Assembly (NCBI GenBank): GCA_964574635.1
Contig: CAZNOG010000026.1
Span: 1-23,899, forward strand
Source: CAZNOG01 sp964574635
GTDB taxonomy: Bacteria; Bacteroidota; Bacteroidia; Flavobacteriales_D; Cryomorphaceae
Direction of reading: 5' to 3'
Length of the DNA stretch: 23,899 nucleotides
The notes under the pieces are model-generated. The model had not been told where the DNA came from. It saw nothing but the letters and a program-made list of their open reading frames with translations, and ran no database searches. Every line of letters begins with the position of its first letter. Position 1 is the stretch's first letter. Shown in pieces: positions 7,882-16,456 of the stretch. A program made the translations under genes and the position numbers.

Positions 7882-8623
7882 GCCGCAGGGTTTTCTTTGC
7901 CAAATTTACACCCAAATCGAACACGGCGTAGCCTAGCCAACGATGCCACGCGTCGTTCCATCGTTCCGGGTGAATTACGAGTCCGATTTTTTGATTGGGA
8001 TGGTTCTCCATAAACTGCATCAAATCATCAGTGGTTCGGGTTCTCGCAATGTGTCGGGAATTGACTTTGTCGCGAAAATTTGGTGAAGACCCGGACCAAT
8101 CCCTGCCCGTATCTGTGAAGTAGTGAACGTTTGAATAATCGATCGTCAAAAACGCCTCCGCTTTTATACCGAAATCGCCGAAATCATACTTTTTCCACAA
8201 ATCCCGGTTGTCGTACCTTGAAAACGGTCTGCCGTGCATAGCGATGGTTTCGATCGGTGCGTGTTTCCTCAATTTTTCCAAATGATCTTTGAATAAGGAA
8301 ATCGCCTTTTCCGGATTTCCCCGGGCGAGCGATAGATCCTCGTAGTGGTAACCGATTTCATGACCCATGCCGTGAATATCAGAAATGATGGCGGGACGGA
8401 AACTTTGTCGACCGATTCGGAAGTAATACGTCGACCGGATGCCCATTTCCATTTCCAGTCGAGCCATGCGCAATGCGTTAGAAGGCAGCCGATCTACGTC
8501 GTGCCGCAGAAAAACACCTTGTTCCGGATTTTGTCGTACCCACTCACAGATGGGATAAACCGGATACCGTAAATCCTTTAGTAACTGAAGAAGACGTCCA
8601 TACTGCCGAAGGGTGAAATCCAT
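7868..8623 (-). CDS. polysaccharide deacetylase-like protein (NodB/CE4 fold)
   Basis: A 251-residue protein. FLRHDVDRL (38-46) corresponds to the first CE4 motif, giving the catalytic base and metal ligand, and GHEIGYHYEDL (87-97) to the second, with histidines 88 and 93 as likely metal ligands. AMHGRPFSRYD and GLVIHPERW further along resemble the later substrate-site motifs. It could remove N-acetyl groups from amino sugars of the polysaccharide, but this subfamily (HDVD plus GHEIGYHYE) is often uncharacterised and no signal peptide is visible, so a cytoplasmic role is suggested. The ATG at 8623 follows a 110-nt gap that may separate it from the upstream GT4 gene as a sub-operon. Confidence 0.83.
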   Translation of the reverse strand: MDFTLRQYGRLLQLLKDLRYPVYPICEWVRQNPEQGVFLRHDVDRLPSNALRMARLEMEMGIRSTYYFRIGRQSFRPAIISDIHGMGHEIGYHYEDLSLARGNPEKAISLFKDHLEKLRKHAPIETIAMHGRPFSRYDNRDLWKKYDFGDFGIKAEAFLTIDYSNVHYFTDTGRDWSGSSPNFRDKVNSRHIARTRTTDDLMQFMENHPNQKIGLVIHPERWNDAWHRWLGYAVFDLGVNLAKKTLRLVHP

Positions 8624-8733
8624 TTCCTTTAAAGTTGAATTTTCTTTCTACCAGGGAATTTCACCTCTACACGTGAACAACCTAAAATTCGACAAACCAA
8701 GCTCATATTTTTTAGATGTCAAGGAGCTTCGAG

Positions 8734-9795
8734 TCAAACTAAGTTAGATTCATTATCATAAATAGCTCTCAATCTCTGCATGTAGTATTCAGGACAGAAT
8801 TTCTTCGCGTTGTTCTTGACGGCTGTTGAAAGCTCCGTTCTCCTTGAAAGATCCATGCACTCAAGAATTTTGTCCGCCAATTCCTTTGGGTCATCGGGAT
8901 CGAAATAAATGAGGGTTTTACCCCCGATCTCCCGAAACGGGGGAATGTCGCTGACAATGCAAGGCACACCAGCAGCCATCGCTTCTGCCAACGCTATACC
9001 AAAACCTTCGAATTTGCTCGGCATGATGAATACGTCCGCATCTTGTAAATAGGGGATGACGTCGCCACGGCGGCCCACGAAGCGAACATCCCTTAAATTC
9101 AAACTTTTGACTTGTGCCAGCAAGTCCTTTTTTAACGGTCCGTCACCAACTATGGTCGTTTCCGTCCGATGATCCTCCATGACCTTAAGTGCTTGCAGTA
9201 CTGTCGAATGATTTTTTTGTAGGCGGAGATTTCCGACCAATAAAATGTGAAGTGCATCCCGATCTTTGATCGTCGGAATTACTTCGAAAAATCGGGATGA
9301 CACAAAGTTGTGCAATACGGAGGTCTCTCCACTGAAAGGCATGGATTTCAGGATGCTTTCTTTCAAATGCCGGCTGACGAAAATAAGATGGTGGTTATTT
9401 CTGACGGTGAATCTGGAAAGATTAAGTCGGAATGCACTGTATTGCTCCCGATTATGGGGGTTGAAAAGGTCACTGTGATACCACTCGAAGACTTTCGCAT
9501 TCCTGCGATTACTGAATCGGATCAAAATGCTTGGCCAATACAAGTGCGCATTGACGATCAAAGGACGATTTTCCCATATCACCTTATTTATACCCCGAAC
9601 CGCCCTTATGAAATCATGGGGCATGCGGACTCCCAACCGAATTATCCTCGCAGACGTTTGCAACTCGTCTTCCGCATCTTCCAACACCACGATGACGTGT
9701 TCGTACTCCGTGAGATTTTCCACGGTTTGACACACCAGAATTTCCGCGCCTCCCCGTGTAAGGGTTGGAATGATATGGAGCATCGTCGATTTCAT
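8734..9795 (-). CDS. glycosyltransferase family 4 (GT-B)
   Basis: A GT4 transferase of 353 residues from the chosen start. It opens with LHIIPTLTRGGAE, the usual acceptor-side glycine-rich loop, has HILLVGNLRLQKNH at the start of the donor domain, and carries the family's E-x7-E region as PSKFEGFGIALAEAMAAGVP. The frame also has an ATG at 9825 (15 nt after the upstream stop) and another at 9783; 9795 is chosen because it gives the family's typical short N-terminus. It follows two GT2 genes in the same direction and is the last gene before a 110-nt gap. Lower in G+C than those two neighbours. Confidence 0.88.
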   Translation of the reverse strand: MKSTMLHIIPTLTRGGAEILVCQTVENLTEYEHVIVVLEDAEDELQTSARIIRLGVRMPHDFIRAVRGINKVIWENRPLIVNAHLYWPSILIRFSNRRNAKVFEWYHSDLFNPHNREQYSAFRLNLSRFTVRNNHHLIFVSRHLKESILKSMPFSGETSVLHNFVSSRFFEVIPTIKDRDALHILLVGNLRLQKNHSTVLQALKVMEDHRTETTIVGDGPLKKDLLAQVKSLNLRDVRFVGRRGDVIPYLQDADVFIMPSKFEGFGIALAEAMAAGVPCIVSDIPPFREIGGKTLIYFDPDDPKELADKILECMDLSRRTELSTAVKNNAKKFCPEYYMQRLRAIYDNESNLV

Positions 9796-9840
9796 CGTAA
9801 TAATGTGCTCATTGATTATGGTCATGCAATCTACGGGAAC

Positions 9841-10755
9841 TCAAAGCTTTCTCTTTGGGTAATACACACTTAACGCGGATATTATCCTCATGTAAATCGG
9901 GTATTTCCACGCCGGCTTCATCCAAGAGAGTCCACCATTGTCGACGAAACGCACCACAAAACCGGGAACAACGAAATAAATCGTTTTTTTGAATGGACTT
10001 GTTCTTACCTCATACTTCGTGTAAAGGTCAAAACGTGGGTGGGATTTCCTCTTGGATCGCAATATGCGGTGAGCCTCCCGGTACTGTCGTTGCCGCAGGA
10101 TGTAATCCGAAAAAGTCCTGAAGGATCGGTGGTGTCCGCCATTTTTCGGGTCGAAAACCACTTCCATGCCTGTCGTTTTGGCTCTCACCGCCAAGTCGAA
10201 GTCCTCCGCGTCTTTCAACCCTTCGTCGAAGCCCCCGAGTCGGTGAAAATCCTCCTTCCGAATGGCCATGTTCGCCGCCGTAAGCAGCAGTTCTTTATCC
10301 GACAGCGGGGCCGGTTCGGCACCTAAATGCGCCACCCACCTCCGCGTGAGGTAGGTTTTGAAGGTGGTGAATTCCGTTGGGTCCTCGGCTTTTTCCAATT
10401 GCTGTCCTACCGAAATGGCGCTTTTAAATCGGTTCAATACATCCGCGTGCCGGACGATGGAATCCGGTTCCGGTTCCATGTCGTCGTCGTAGAAGACCAA
10501 AAATCTGCCACGCGCCACCTCGACTCCCGTGTTCCGCGCGGCCGCCCTTCCCCCGTTTCCCCGTTTTACCGCGCGCAATGGAAAGGGAGCCTTGAAGTTC
10601 TCGATTGTCGATTCGCTGCCGTCCATGCTCCCGTCCAATACCACCACCACTTCGAAAGAAGGGTGGGTCTGCTCGGCCAAAGCGCTCAGCAGCGTGGGCA
10701 GGCGTTCTTCCCCGTTGTAGGAGGGTACGACGACGGATACGATGGGTGGGTGCAC
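9841..10755 (-). CDS. glycosyltransferase family 2 (GT-A)
   Basis: A 304-residue inverting GT-A enzyme. Motifs are VVVPSYNGEERL (8-19), LDGSMDGS (40-47), GGRAAARNTG (68-77) and the metal-binding FYDDDMEP (88-95). GGFDEGLKDAEDFDLAVRA matches the catalytic ED-containing region. The start is GTG at 10755: an in-frame TAA at 10765-10767 lies only 9 nt upstream and is also the stop codon of the preceding gene in the same frame, so no longer start is possible. GC-rich (36 of 60 in 10201-10260), unlike the sulfotransferase and FkbM genes nearby. Confidence 0.9.
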   Translation of the reverse strand: MHPPIVSVVVPSYNGEERLPTLLSALAEQTHPSFEVVVVLDGSMDGSESTIENFKAPFPLRAVKRGNGGRAAARNTGVEVARGRFLVFYDDDMEPEPDSIVRHADVLNRFKSAISVGQQLEKAEDPTEFTTFKTYLTRRWVAHLGAEPAPLSDKELLLTAANMAIRKEDFHRLGGFDEGLKDAEDFDLAVRAKTTGMEVVFDPKNGGHHRSFRTFSDYILRQRQYREAHRILRSKRKSHPRFDLYTKYEVRTSPFKKTIYFVVPGFVVRFVDNGGLSWMKPAWKYPIYMRIISALSVYYPKRKL

Positions 10756-10764
10756 GGTGCGAAT

Positions 10765-11763
10765 TTACCCTTTTAGCTTTCTCGCGGCGCGCACCAATGA
10801 CGCCGGGAATTTGGAACGGAAATCCAATTTGCCCACCAACGCCCGCTCTTCGGCGCCAAGCACCGACAAATCCATGCGGGGTCTCAGAGTTTTCATCACC
10901 CCGTGAGCCCCCGCTTGGTAAAGCTCGTCGTACAGCAAAACGAAAAAGTACTGCATGGCATCTTCCAAAACCGCCCGATCAATTTCTTCCGGCAAGTTTT
11001 CCAACCCCAAGGGTTCCAAGGGGCCCAAGGTGCTCGCCAACGCGCGGGCCGCATCCCCCAAATCGTAGTTTTTCGCCAAAGAGGCGAAGTACCTGTTCCT
11101 CTCCGCGTTGAAAGCCGGTTGCATGGACACCGTTTTGGAATCCGGTTGTAGCCGGAAGCTGGCCAACACTGCATCGGACTTGACCACGCCCCTCAGACCG
11201 TACCCCAACAAGTACTTCACCCACCAGTCCCGGTCCATGATGAAATGGAGTCCTTCATTCAGAGGACCGATTTTATCGATCGCCGACCGTCTCCACCAAT
11301 GTTCCGGTTGGTCGATCCGCGCCAATCCCAGAGTTTTGGCCAAATTGCCCGCATATACGTCCGTACCCCGGGACTTCCTCAACACCTTGCCGTCCTTCAC
11401 CACATTCGATCTCCCGATGAAAACGTTGCATTCCGGGTCTTCGAAGGCTTGTGCGATGGTGCGCAACGCCCCGGGCTCCAGGTAATCGTCGCTGTTCAGC
11501 CAATTGAACACCTCCCCGGTGCAATGCGCCAACCCCTTGTTGATGGCGTGACTCTGCCCCCGGTCTCCTTCGCTCACCCAGTATTTCAGGTGCTTTTCGT
11601 ACTTCCGGATAATATCCACCGAACCATCCGAACTGCCCCCGTCGATTACGATGTATTCCAAATTGGAGTAATTCTGGCTCAACACCGAATCTATGGTCTC
11701 TTCTAAAAACTGCCCCTGATTGAAGGAAGGGGTGACGATCGATATTTTCGCGATCTCAGACAT
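10765..11763 (-). CDS. glycosyltransferase family 2 (GT-A)
   Basis: A 332-residue GT2 enzyme. It begins ISIVTPSFNQGQFLEETIDS (8-27), followed by VIDGGSSDGS (39-48), DRGQSHAINKG (67-77) and the metal-binding NWLNSDDYLEPG (88-99). This N-terminal pattern (VTPSFNQ, DGGSSDGT, GQSHAINKG, WLNSDD) is a well-marked GT2 subgroup of capsule and O-antigen loci. The C-terminal 100 residues are acidic and less conserved. The next gene starts 9 nt after its stop in the same frame, so the two GT2 enzymes are probably co-translated. GC-rich backbone composition. Confidence 0.92.
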   Translation of the reverse strand: MSEIAKISIVTPSFNQGQFLEETIDSVLSQNYSNLEYIVIDGGSSDGSVDIIRKYEKHLKYWVSEGDRGQSHAINKGLAHCTGEVFNWLNSDDYLEPGALRTIAQAFEDPECNVFIGRSNVVKDGKVLRKSRGTDVYAGNLAKTLGLARIDQPEHWWRRSAIDKIGPLNEGLHFIMDRDWWVKYLLGYGLRGVVKSDAVLASFRLQPDSKTVSMQPAFNAERNRYFASLAKNYDLGDAARALASTLGPLEPLGLENLPEEIDRAVLEDAMQYFFVLLYDELYQAGAHGVMKTLRPRMDLSVLGAEERALVGKLDFRSKFPASLVRAARKLKG

Positions 11764-11808
11764 ACATACAAGAACTTCGATTTTAAATTGTATCGGTGCT
11801 TAATACTT

Positions 11809-12441
11809 TCAAAAGGAGTACCCGAAGGCCTCTATATCTTCTCGAAAGTACTCTTTAATCATGTCACGGGTCCGAGGAATGTAGTACTTTTCATAATTAC
11901 CTCGTGAACTCCTGTTGGCATGGGGTAGTGTTCGTTTGGGCACTCCGATGCGATCGCAGATTACGTCAAAATCGTTTTGGAGGTTTTCCATCTTACCGAT
12001 GTAATCAACCAGCAAATTGTTTTGATCGTCCATGACAAAATCCTTTTGCAATCGCAAATCCTCCTGCACCCTCCATTCGAGGTATCTTTCAAAGGAACCC
12101 AAGGACTTGGTTTTTTCGTGCTGGTGATGGGTCGTGTCCTGCAAGGCATAATGATACAGCGAAACCTGCCAATCCCAAGGATTGCGCACAAATGCGAATT
12201 TGAAATAACCGTTGAAAATCGTGGGGTCAATCCGTTTTTTCAATTCGGCAGCCGTAATGTGCCCGGGAAGGTCTTTGACGAAAATCTTAGGATAAACGCC
12301 CGATGCAATTTTGAGTTTTGTAATGGGGTTTCGAACGGAGGAAGAATAAATACAATACCGTCCCAAAGCTTGGTTTACGCTCGTTCCCGCGACTTTGTAT
12401 ACGTGGATGAATATGAACTTTTTGGAATGAGATATCAGCAT
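11809..12441 (-). CDS. sulfotransferase family 2-type protein
   Basis: A 210-residue PAPS-dependent sulfotransferase of the type related to carbohydrate sulfotransferases. FIFIHVYKVAGTSVNQAL (9-26) is the 5'-phosphosulfate loop and FAFVRNPWDWQVSLYHY (82-98) the 3'-phosphate motif with its Arg, Asn-Pro and Ser. The short length fits this group. It starts 5 nt after the FkbM methyltransferase stop and is followed by a 45-nt gap before the GT2 gene. AT-rich (22 of 60 G+C in 12001-12060). With the protein at 7207-7881 it gives the locus two sulfotransferases of different families. Confidence 0.88.
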   Translation of the reverse strand: MLISHSKKFIFIHVYKVAGTSVNQALGRYCIYSSSVRNPITKLKIASGVYPKIFVKDLPGHITAAELKKRIDPTIFNGYFKFAFVRNPWDWQVSLYHYALQDTTHHQHEKTKSLGSFERYLEWRVQEDLRLQKDFVMDDQNNLLVDYIGKMENLQNDFDVICDRIGVPKRTLPHANRSSRGNYEKYYIPRTRDMIKEYFREDIEAFGYSF

Positions 12442-12446
12442 CTAAT

Positions 12447-13148
12447 TCAATTGGTTTTATTGAATATCACGGTTTTCCATAGCTTGGAAAGCAGTTCATA
12501 ACCCAGAGACTTTAAATAGATAGTAATGGGATCCTGAAGCGCCTCTTTTAGGGATTTCACATCGATCTCCGCTAAAATCCATTCCGGCTTATACTTTTCC
12601 CAATCATTGGACTCCAAAATTTCCAAGTCCATACCTTCGGCGTCAATGGTCAGAAGGTCGATGGAGATACCATGCAGTAGGTGTTCATCCAAGATATTCC
12701 CTAACGGGCGCACTATTATTTCTTCCTTTGCTTCGGGGAGGGTGTTCCTCTTCTCGGCTACGTCCTGTACAAACGTGTTCAAAGCGGGATGACGAAATCG
12801 GTAGTAGGTAAGTGCACCTGATTCTCTTCCCACACCCATTGGCAAATTGATATCCCGTTGGCGATAGCGTTCAAACAACGAAAACATATCGGGATTGGGT
12901 TCTATGTTTATACCTCTCCACCCTTTATCATAAAGCAGTTTGGTGTTTGAGAACCGAAATGGGTGGTGTGCCCCAACATCTACATAAAAGCCCTGACTCT
13001 TCTCCCCGAATATCCTTCTCAACAAGATGTCCTCCCCCTCTTGGGAATACGCCTTGATGGAATATTCGTCTCCTTCCCGGTAAGCAAAAAACTCCCGGAT
13101 ATTTTTCGGCGTGGCCTCACGAACAAGTGCCTTAATCTTTTTCAACAT
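12447..13148 (-). CDS. FkbM family SAM-dependent methyltransferase
   Basis: A 233-residue class I methyltransferase, expected to O-methylate a sugar hydroxyl. YSQEGEDILLRRIF (34-47) and FYVDVGAHHPFRFSNT (54-69) form the N-terminal and SAM-binding motifs, INIEPNPDMF (80-89) ends with the acidic SAM-ribose contact, and LLTIDAEGMDLEIL gives the post-fold motif typical of FkbM proteins. Its start overlaps the end of wzt by 17 nt, an arrangement that fits a methyl cap on the chain end being recognised by the Wzt C-terminal domain, as known for some ABC-exported O-antigens; that link is inference. Confidence 0.93.
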   Translation of the reverse strand: MLKKIKALVREATPKNIREFFAYREGDEYSIKAYSQEGEDILLRRIFGEKSQGFYVDVGAHHPFRFSNTKLLYDKGWRGINIEPNPDMFSLFERYRQRDINLPMGVGRESGALTYYRFRHPALNTFVQDVAEKRNTLPEAKEEIIVRPLGNILDEHLLHGISIDLLTIDAEGMDLEILESNDWEKYKPEWILAEIDVKSLKEALQDPITIYLKSLGYELLSKLWKTVIFNKTN

Positions 13149-14349
13149 GCACGGAAAATTGGGGTTGAACTCTTCCGGAAATCATTTTGGTGTGGTTGAA
13201 CCCATACGCATTCCCCTCCATGACTTCCAACTTGATCTCATTCGAAATCCAATCTTGAATTTCTTCGTTGGCCCTCAGAAAGAATCCTATCGTGTAAAAC
13301 CCCGGTTTCAACCTGCTTTTGTCTACCCTAAATATGTACTCGTTCCCATCCTCGTGCACCGCAATGGAATGGTCGACGAAGATATTGCTCAAGTGATACA
13401 CGCACTGACCGTCCCGATCGAAAATGTTCAAACCGAACAGCAAATCCCTGAACATTCCATTCGTGTGGGCTTCAAGTTTTATCCGAAATTCAATCGGAGA
13501 GTCGGGGGTGTGTTTCCAATGCGGGGAAGAAATGGTGTCGAACACCAAATGACCTTTCCCCTGTTTTCTCTCCAAACCGGCACACACCACGGTTTCTTCC
13601 ACTTCCCTTCCTTGGAAATGATCGAGGTAGGCGTCGATGGCTTCGTCAATGTTTCCCGATACGCGGATGCCCCCCTTGTCCAACAATATGCCCCGCCGAC
13701 AAAGATTCCTCACCGCTTGCATGTTGTGACTGACGAACAAAATAGTCCTACCACTCCGGCTGACTTCCGTCATTTTCTCTATGCACTTCTGTTGAAATGC
13801 GGAGTCACCCACGGCCAGCACCTCGTCGATCACCAGGATTTCCGGTTCCAAGTGCGCTGCCACCGCAAAAGCCAGACGCAATTGCATGCCGCTGGAGTAG
13901 TGCTTCAATGGAGTGTCCAAAAACGCTTCCACCCCGGAAAAATCAACGATGGCGTCGAATTGGGCGGTGATTTCCTTCCTCGTCAAACCCAGAATGGAGC
14001 CGTTCAGGTACACGTTTTCTCGCCCCGTGAGTTCCGAATGAAAACCGGTTCCCACCTCCAGCAAACTCGCCAAACGCCCCCGGATGACGATCTCCCCCTT
14101 GGTCGGCGGCGTAATCCGGGAAAGGATCTTCAACAAGGTCGACTTGCCCGCACCGTTCTTGCCGATGATGGCCAAGCTGTCGCCGGGGAAAACCTCAAAG
14201 TTCACGTCCTCCAACGCCCAAAAGCGCTCCTTCTTTCCAACGGGACGTAGAGAGCCCGCAATGCGGTCCCGAAGGCTCAGGTACTTTTCCTGCTGCGCAC
14301 CCCGCCGGTACTCCTTCCACAAGGCGTTGACCTCGATGATGGGTTTCAT
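13132..14349 (-). CDS. wzt: polysaccharide ABC exporter ATPase, Wzt with C-terminal binding domain
   Basis: A 405-residue ATPase that powers export of finished lipid-linked polysaccharide with the permease Wzm (15638-16456). Nucleotide-binding domain: Walker A GKNGAGKST (63-71), signature YSSGMQLRLA (151-160), Walker B ILVIDE (171-176), and the switch SHN (207-209). After about residue 250 comes a beta-rich domain of some 150 residues, the size and place of the Wzt_C domain that binds the chain's non-reducing end and sets substrate specificity. G+C falls from 35 of 60 (14101-14160) in the ATPase part to 26 of 60 (13201-13260) in the C-terminal part. The ATG at 14349 lies 5 nt after a TATCTTCG box. 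Confidence 0.95.
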   Translation of the reverse strand: MKPIIEVNALWKEYRRGAQQEKYLSLRDRIAGSLRPVGKKERFWALEDVNFEVFPGDSLAIIGKNGAGKSTLLKILSRITPPTKGEIVIRGRLASLLEVGTGFHSELTGRENVYLNGSILGLTRKEITAQFDAIVDFSGVEAFLDTPLKHYSSGMQLRLAFAVAAHLEPEILVIDEVLAVGDSAFQQKCIEKMTEVSRSGRTILFVSHNMQAVRNLCRRGILLDKGGIRVSGNIDEAIDAYLDHFQGREVEETVVCAGLERKQGKGHLVFDTISSPHWKHTPDSPIEFRIKLEAHTNGMFRDLLFGLNIFDRDGQCVYHLSNIFVDHSIAVHEDGNEYIFRVDKSRLKPGFYTIGFFLRANEEIQDWISNEIKLEVMEGNAYGFNHTKMISGRVQPQFSVHVEKD

Positions 14350-14354
14350 GCCGG

Positions 14355-14362
14355 CGAAGATA
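14355..14362 (-). promoter_or_regulatory. putative -7 box (TATCTTCG) for wzt
   Basis: On the minus strand TATCTTCG is one base off TAnnTTTG and ends 5 nt before the wzt ATG, in the 103-nt gap after the GT-B gene. It suggests that the wzt-led genes have their own promoter. Confidence 0.4.
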
Positions 14363-14452
14363 GAAAATCGAAGGGTCGGAAGGTGCGGGAAGTGGCGGAG
14401 GTTCGTGGATATGGGCAGGACAGACTCCTTAAAGCATTTAATGAAGATGACC

Positions 14453-15544
14453 TCATTTATTGTGATAATCGCGTAAACTCGTCTCTGTAGCCGTAAAATA
14501 CATTGTTGAAATCTTGGTCATTTCATTCTTGAAAAAATTGATTCTCGCTGCCTTGGATAGATGTTTCTCGTAATATTCCCGCACGTTTTTTTTCAATGTC
14601 AGCTTTTCCATCGTTTGCATCGTCATGGCACGTTCAATTGCAGAAAGTAGTGACGGAATAGAATCGTAAGCTAAGCAGTTTACGCCATCTTTTAGGGGCG
14701 TAGGTAATAAATTACCGTATTGTATGATGGGTATGCAACCGCACATCATCGATTCGATTAAATTATGACAAAAAGGGATATTAACCCCTGGAAGCGCGAT
14801 GAAAAAATCGCATTCTCTCAAAAAAGTGATGAAATCTTGGGGAGTAGTAGAAGGAACAATACTATGACCGAAGCCGCCAACCAATAATTTAATTTTCTCT
14901 TTGTTCCCGTAATCTTCTTTACTTTCGGGGATGGTTACCAGCTCATCAAAATGTTTGAAAATATTGGCTATTGCTTCAGTCCGTTCCACTAAATTGAAGA
15001 AAGATGCAATCGCTGTTCCTGAGTACATTTCTTCTCTAATATTTCCGACAAAAGCCACAGTTATTCTTCTATCCGTTAGGTCAGGGAACGATTCTTCCGC
15101 ATTGAATTGCCTCAAGTGTATATCAAAGGGATAGACATATTCATCATCTTTTGTTTGTCGTTCCCCTAAAATAAATGGGAGGGAATCGGTACTGAGTTTT
15201 ATGACTGCTTTCCATCCGGTTTTAAGTGGGTGAAAATCATGAATTAAAACATGTCTCGATCTCTTTGAAGGTGTGTGTGGTTTTAAGTATATCCCTGGAT
15301 ATTTCAGCATTACGCGCCCTCGAATACGATCGTAACAGGCGATAAGTAGCCGAGGATTATGTAGCAAATAAACTGTATATCCTGATTGAGCTAAACGAAT
15401 GGCAATCGCACTATAATAAGATGTATTCCCAAGTACATGAAGCGAAAGATATATGCTTGGACCCTTTTTTGATTTCCACCATGGTTTGCGTAAAAATATA
15501 CTTAGGCAAAATAGATACTGAAATAATTGCTTCGCCTTATTCAT
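14453..15544 (-). CDS. GT-B glycosyltransferase, exostosin-like C-terminal half
   Basis: A 363-residue protein that I do not place in a named family with certainty. The C-terminal half looks like a GT-B donor domain of the exostosin (GT47) style: DFFIALPGVNIPFCHNLIES is followed by MMCGCIPIIQYGNLLPTPL, the Glu and Gly-Cys-Ile-Pro-Ile pattern seen there. The N-terminal half begins with a basic and hydrophobic stretch (MNKAKQLFQYLFCLSIFL). It lies between wzm and wzt, normally adjacent genes, with gaps of 93 and 103 nt on its two sides, and is among the most AT-rich genes here (24 of 60 G+C in 15001-15060), so it looks like a later insertion. The glycosyltransferase role is likely; the linkage is unknown. 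Confidence 0.68.
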   Translation of the reverse strand: MNKAKQLFQYLFCLSIFLRKPWWKSKKGPSIYLSLHVLGNTSYYSAIAIRLAQSGYTVYLLHNPRLLIACYDRIRGRVMLKYPGIYLKPHTPSKRSRHVLIHDFHPLKTGWKAVIKLSTDSLPFILGERQTKDDEYVYPFDIHLRQFNAEESFPDLTDRRITVAFVGNIREEMYSGTAIASFFNLVERTEAIANIFKHFDELVTIPESKEDYGNKEKIKLLVGGFGHSIVPSTTPQDFITFLRECDFFIALPGVNIPFCHNLIESMMCGCIPIIQYGNLLPTPLKDGVNCLAYDSIPSLLSAIERAMTMQTMEKLTLKKNVREYYEKHLSKAARINFFKNEMTKISTMYFTATETSLRDYHNK

Positions 15545-15637
15545 GGATGTTGTATCCTAATTGACTGGATAATGTTTTATGCACAATGCCAAGATAAATA
15601 AACAGTTGTAACAATATATGCCCGTTCATATACCTCC

Positions 15638-16456
15638 TTACGCCAAATCCGCAAAATACCCTTCCGTCTTCCGAAAGTAATAAACCCCCAAGACCAGCAA
15701 CACCAACGATGAAGTCACGCTCACCCCGATCAGCGTCAAATCAATTGGGACGTCCACCAAGGCGTGACGTATCAACGTGATGGGAGCGTACATGGGGTTC
15801 ACCGCCAACAACTGGATCAGCCAAGGTTTGTCCCCGAACATGGAAACCGGGTAGATCACCGGCGTGACGAAAAGTCCGACCTGAACGACGAAGGGCAGGA
15901 GGTACCGGAAATCCCGGTACTTCACGTTCATCGCAGCGATCAACGCACCCGGCCCGAAGGTGGCGATAACCGTCAGCACCAGCGCCAAGGGCAGCAAATA
16001 CAGCAATTCCGCCCCAAGACTATACCCGAAGTAGATCACCAACCCCACGTACACCAAAAAGGCCATGAGGAAATCGAACACCGCCACCAAAATGGCGCTC
16101 ATGGGAATGACCAATCGGGGAAAGTAAATCTTCTTGATGATGTTGGCGTTGGAGACCATGGAATTTCCCGCTCCGCTCAACCCCGTGCTGAACACGTTCC
16201 ACAACATCAACCCCGAAAACGCGAACAAGGGGTAGGGGATGCCGTCCGAGGGCACTTCGAGTGCGCCACCGAAAAACACCGAAAACACCACCATCAGCAG
16301 AAAGGGCTGCAACACCGCCCACGCGAAACCCAAAAAGGTCTGCTTGTACTTCACCTTCACGTCCCGCCAAGTAAAAAAATAAAACAGTTCCCGATACCGC
16401 CACAACTCGGCGAAACCGAGGGAAAACTTGGATGGGGGAGTGATGCGCTGTTCCAT
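15638..16456 (-). CDS. wzm: polysaccharide ABC exporter permease, Wzm (ABC-2 type)
   Basis: A 272-residue inner-membrane permease with about six transmembrane segments and the N-terminal signature of capsule and O-antigen exporters: RELFYFFTWRDVKVKYKQT, then LGFAWAVLQP leading into TM1. NANIIKKIYFPRLVIP follows in the first half, as is usual for Wzm/KpsM/TagG proteins. The start is ATG at 16456, which shares one base with the stop of the upstream GT4 gene (TGATG); a TTG at 16459 is less likely. Partner ATPase: wzt at 13132-14349, separated by one gene. GC-rich (35 of 60 in 16201-16260) between two AT-rich genes. Confidence 0.95.
   Translation of the reverse strand: MEQRITPPSKFSLGFAELWRYRELFYFFTWRDVKVKYKQTFLGFAWAVLQPFLLMVVFSVFFGGALEVPSDGIPYPLFAFSGLMLWNVFSTGLSGAGNSMVSNANIIKKIYFPRLVIPMSAILVAVFDFLMAFLVYVGLVIYFGYSLGAELLYLLPLALVLTVIATFGPGALIAAMNVKYRDFRYLLPFVVQVGLFVTPVIYPVSMFGDKPWLIQLLAVNPMYAPITLIRHALVDVPIDLTLIGVSVTSSLVLLVLGVYYFRKTEGYFADLA

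Noticed and set aside
8624..8733. Promoter in the 110-nt gap before the deacetylase-like gene
   Set aside because: No TAnnTTTG-like box with acceptable spacing found on the minus strand.
13111..14250. 379-residue open frame opposite wzt
   Set aside because: Antisense to an unmistakable ABC ATPase; no recognisable domain of its own.
15545..15637. TATCTTGG box about 45 nt before the GT-B gene as a promoter
   Set aside because: One mismatch, and the upstream TTG is only about 15 nt away; too weak to call.
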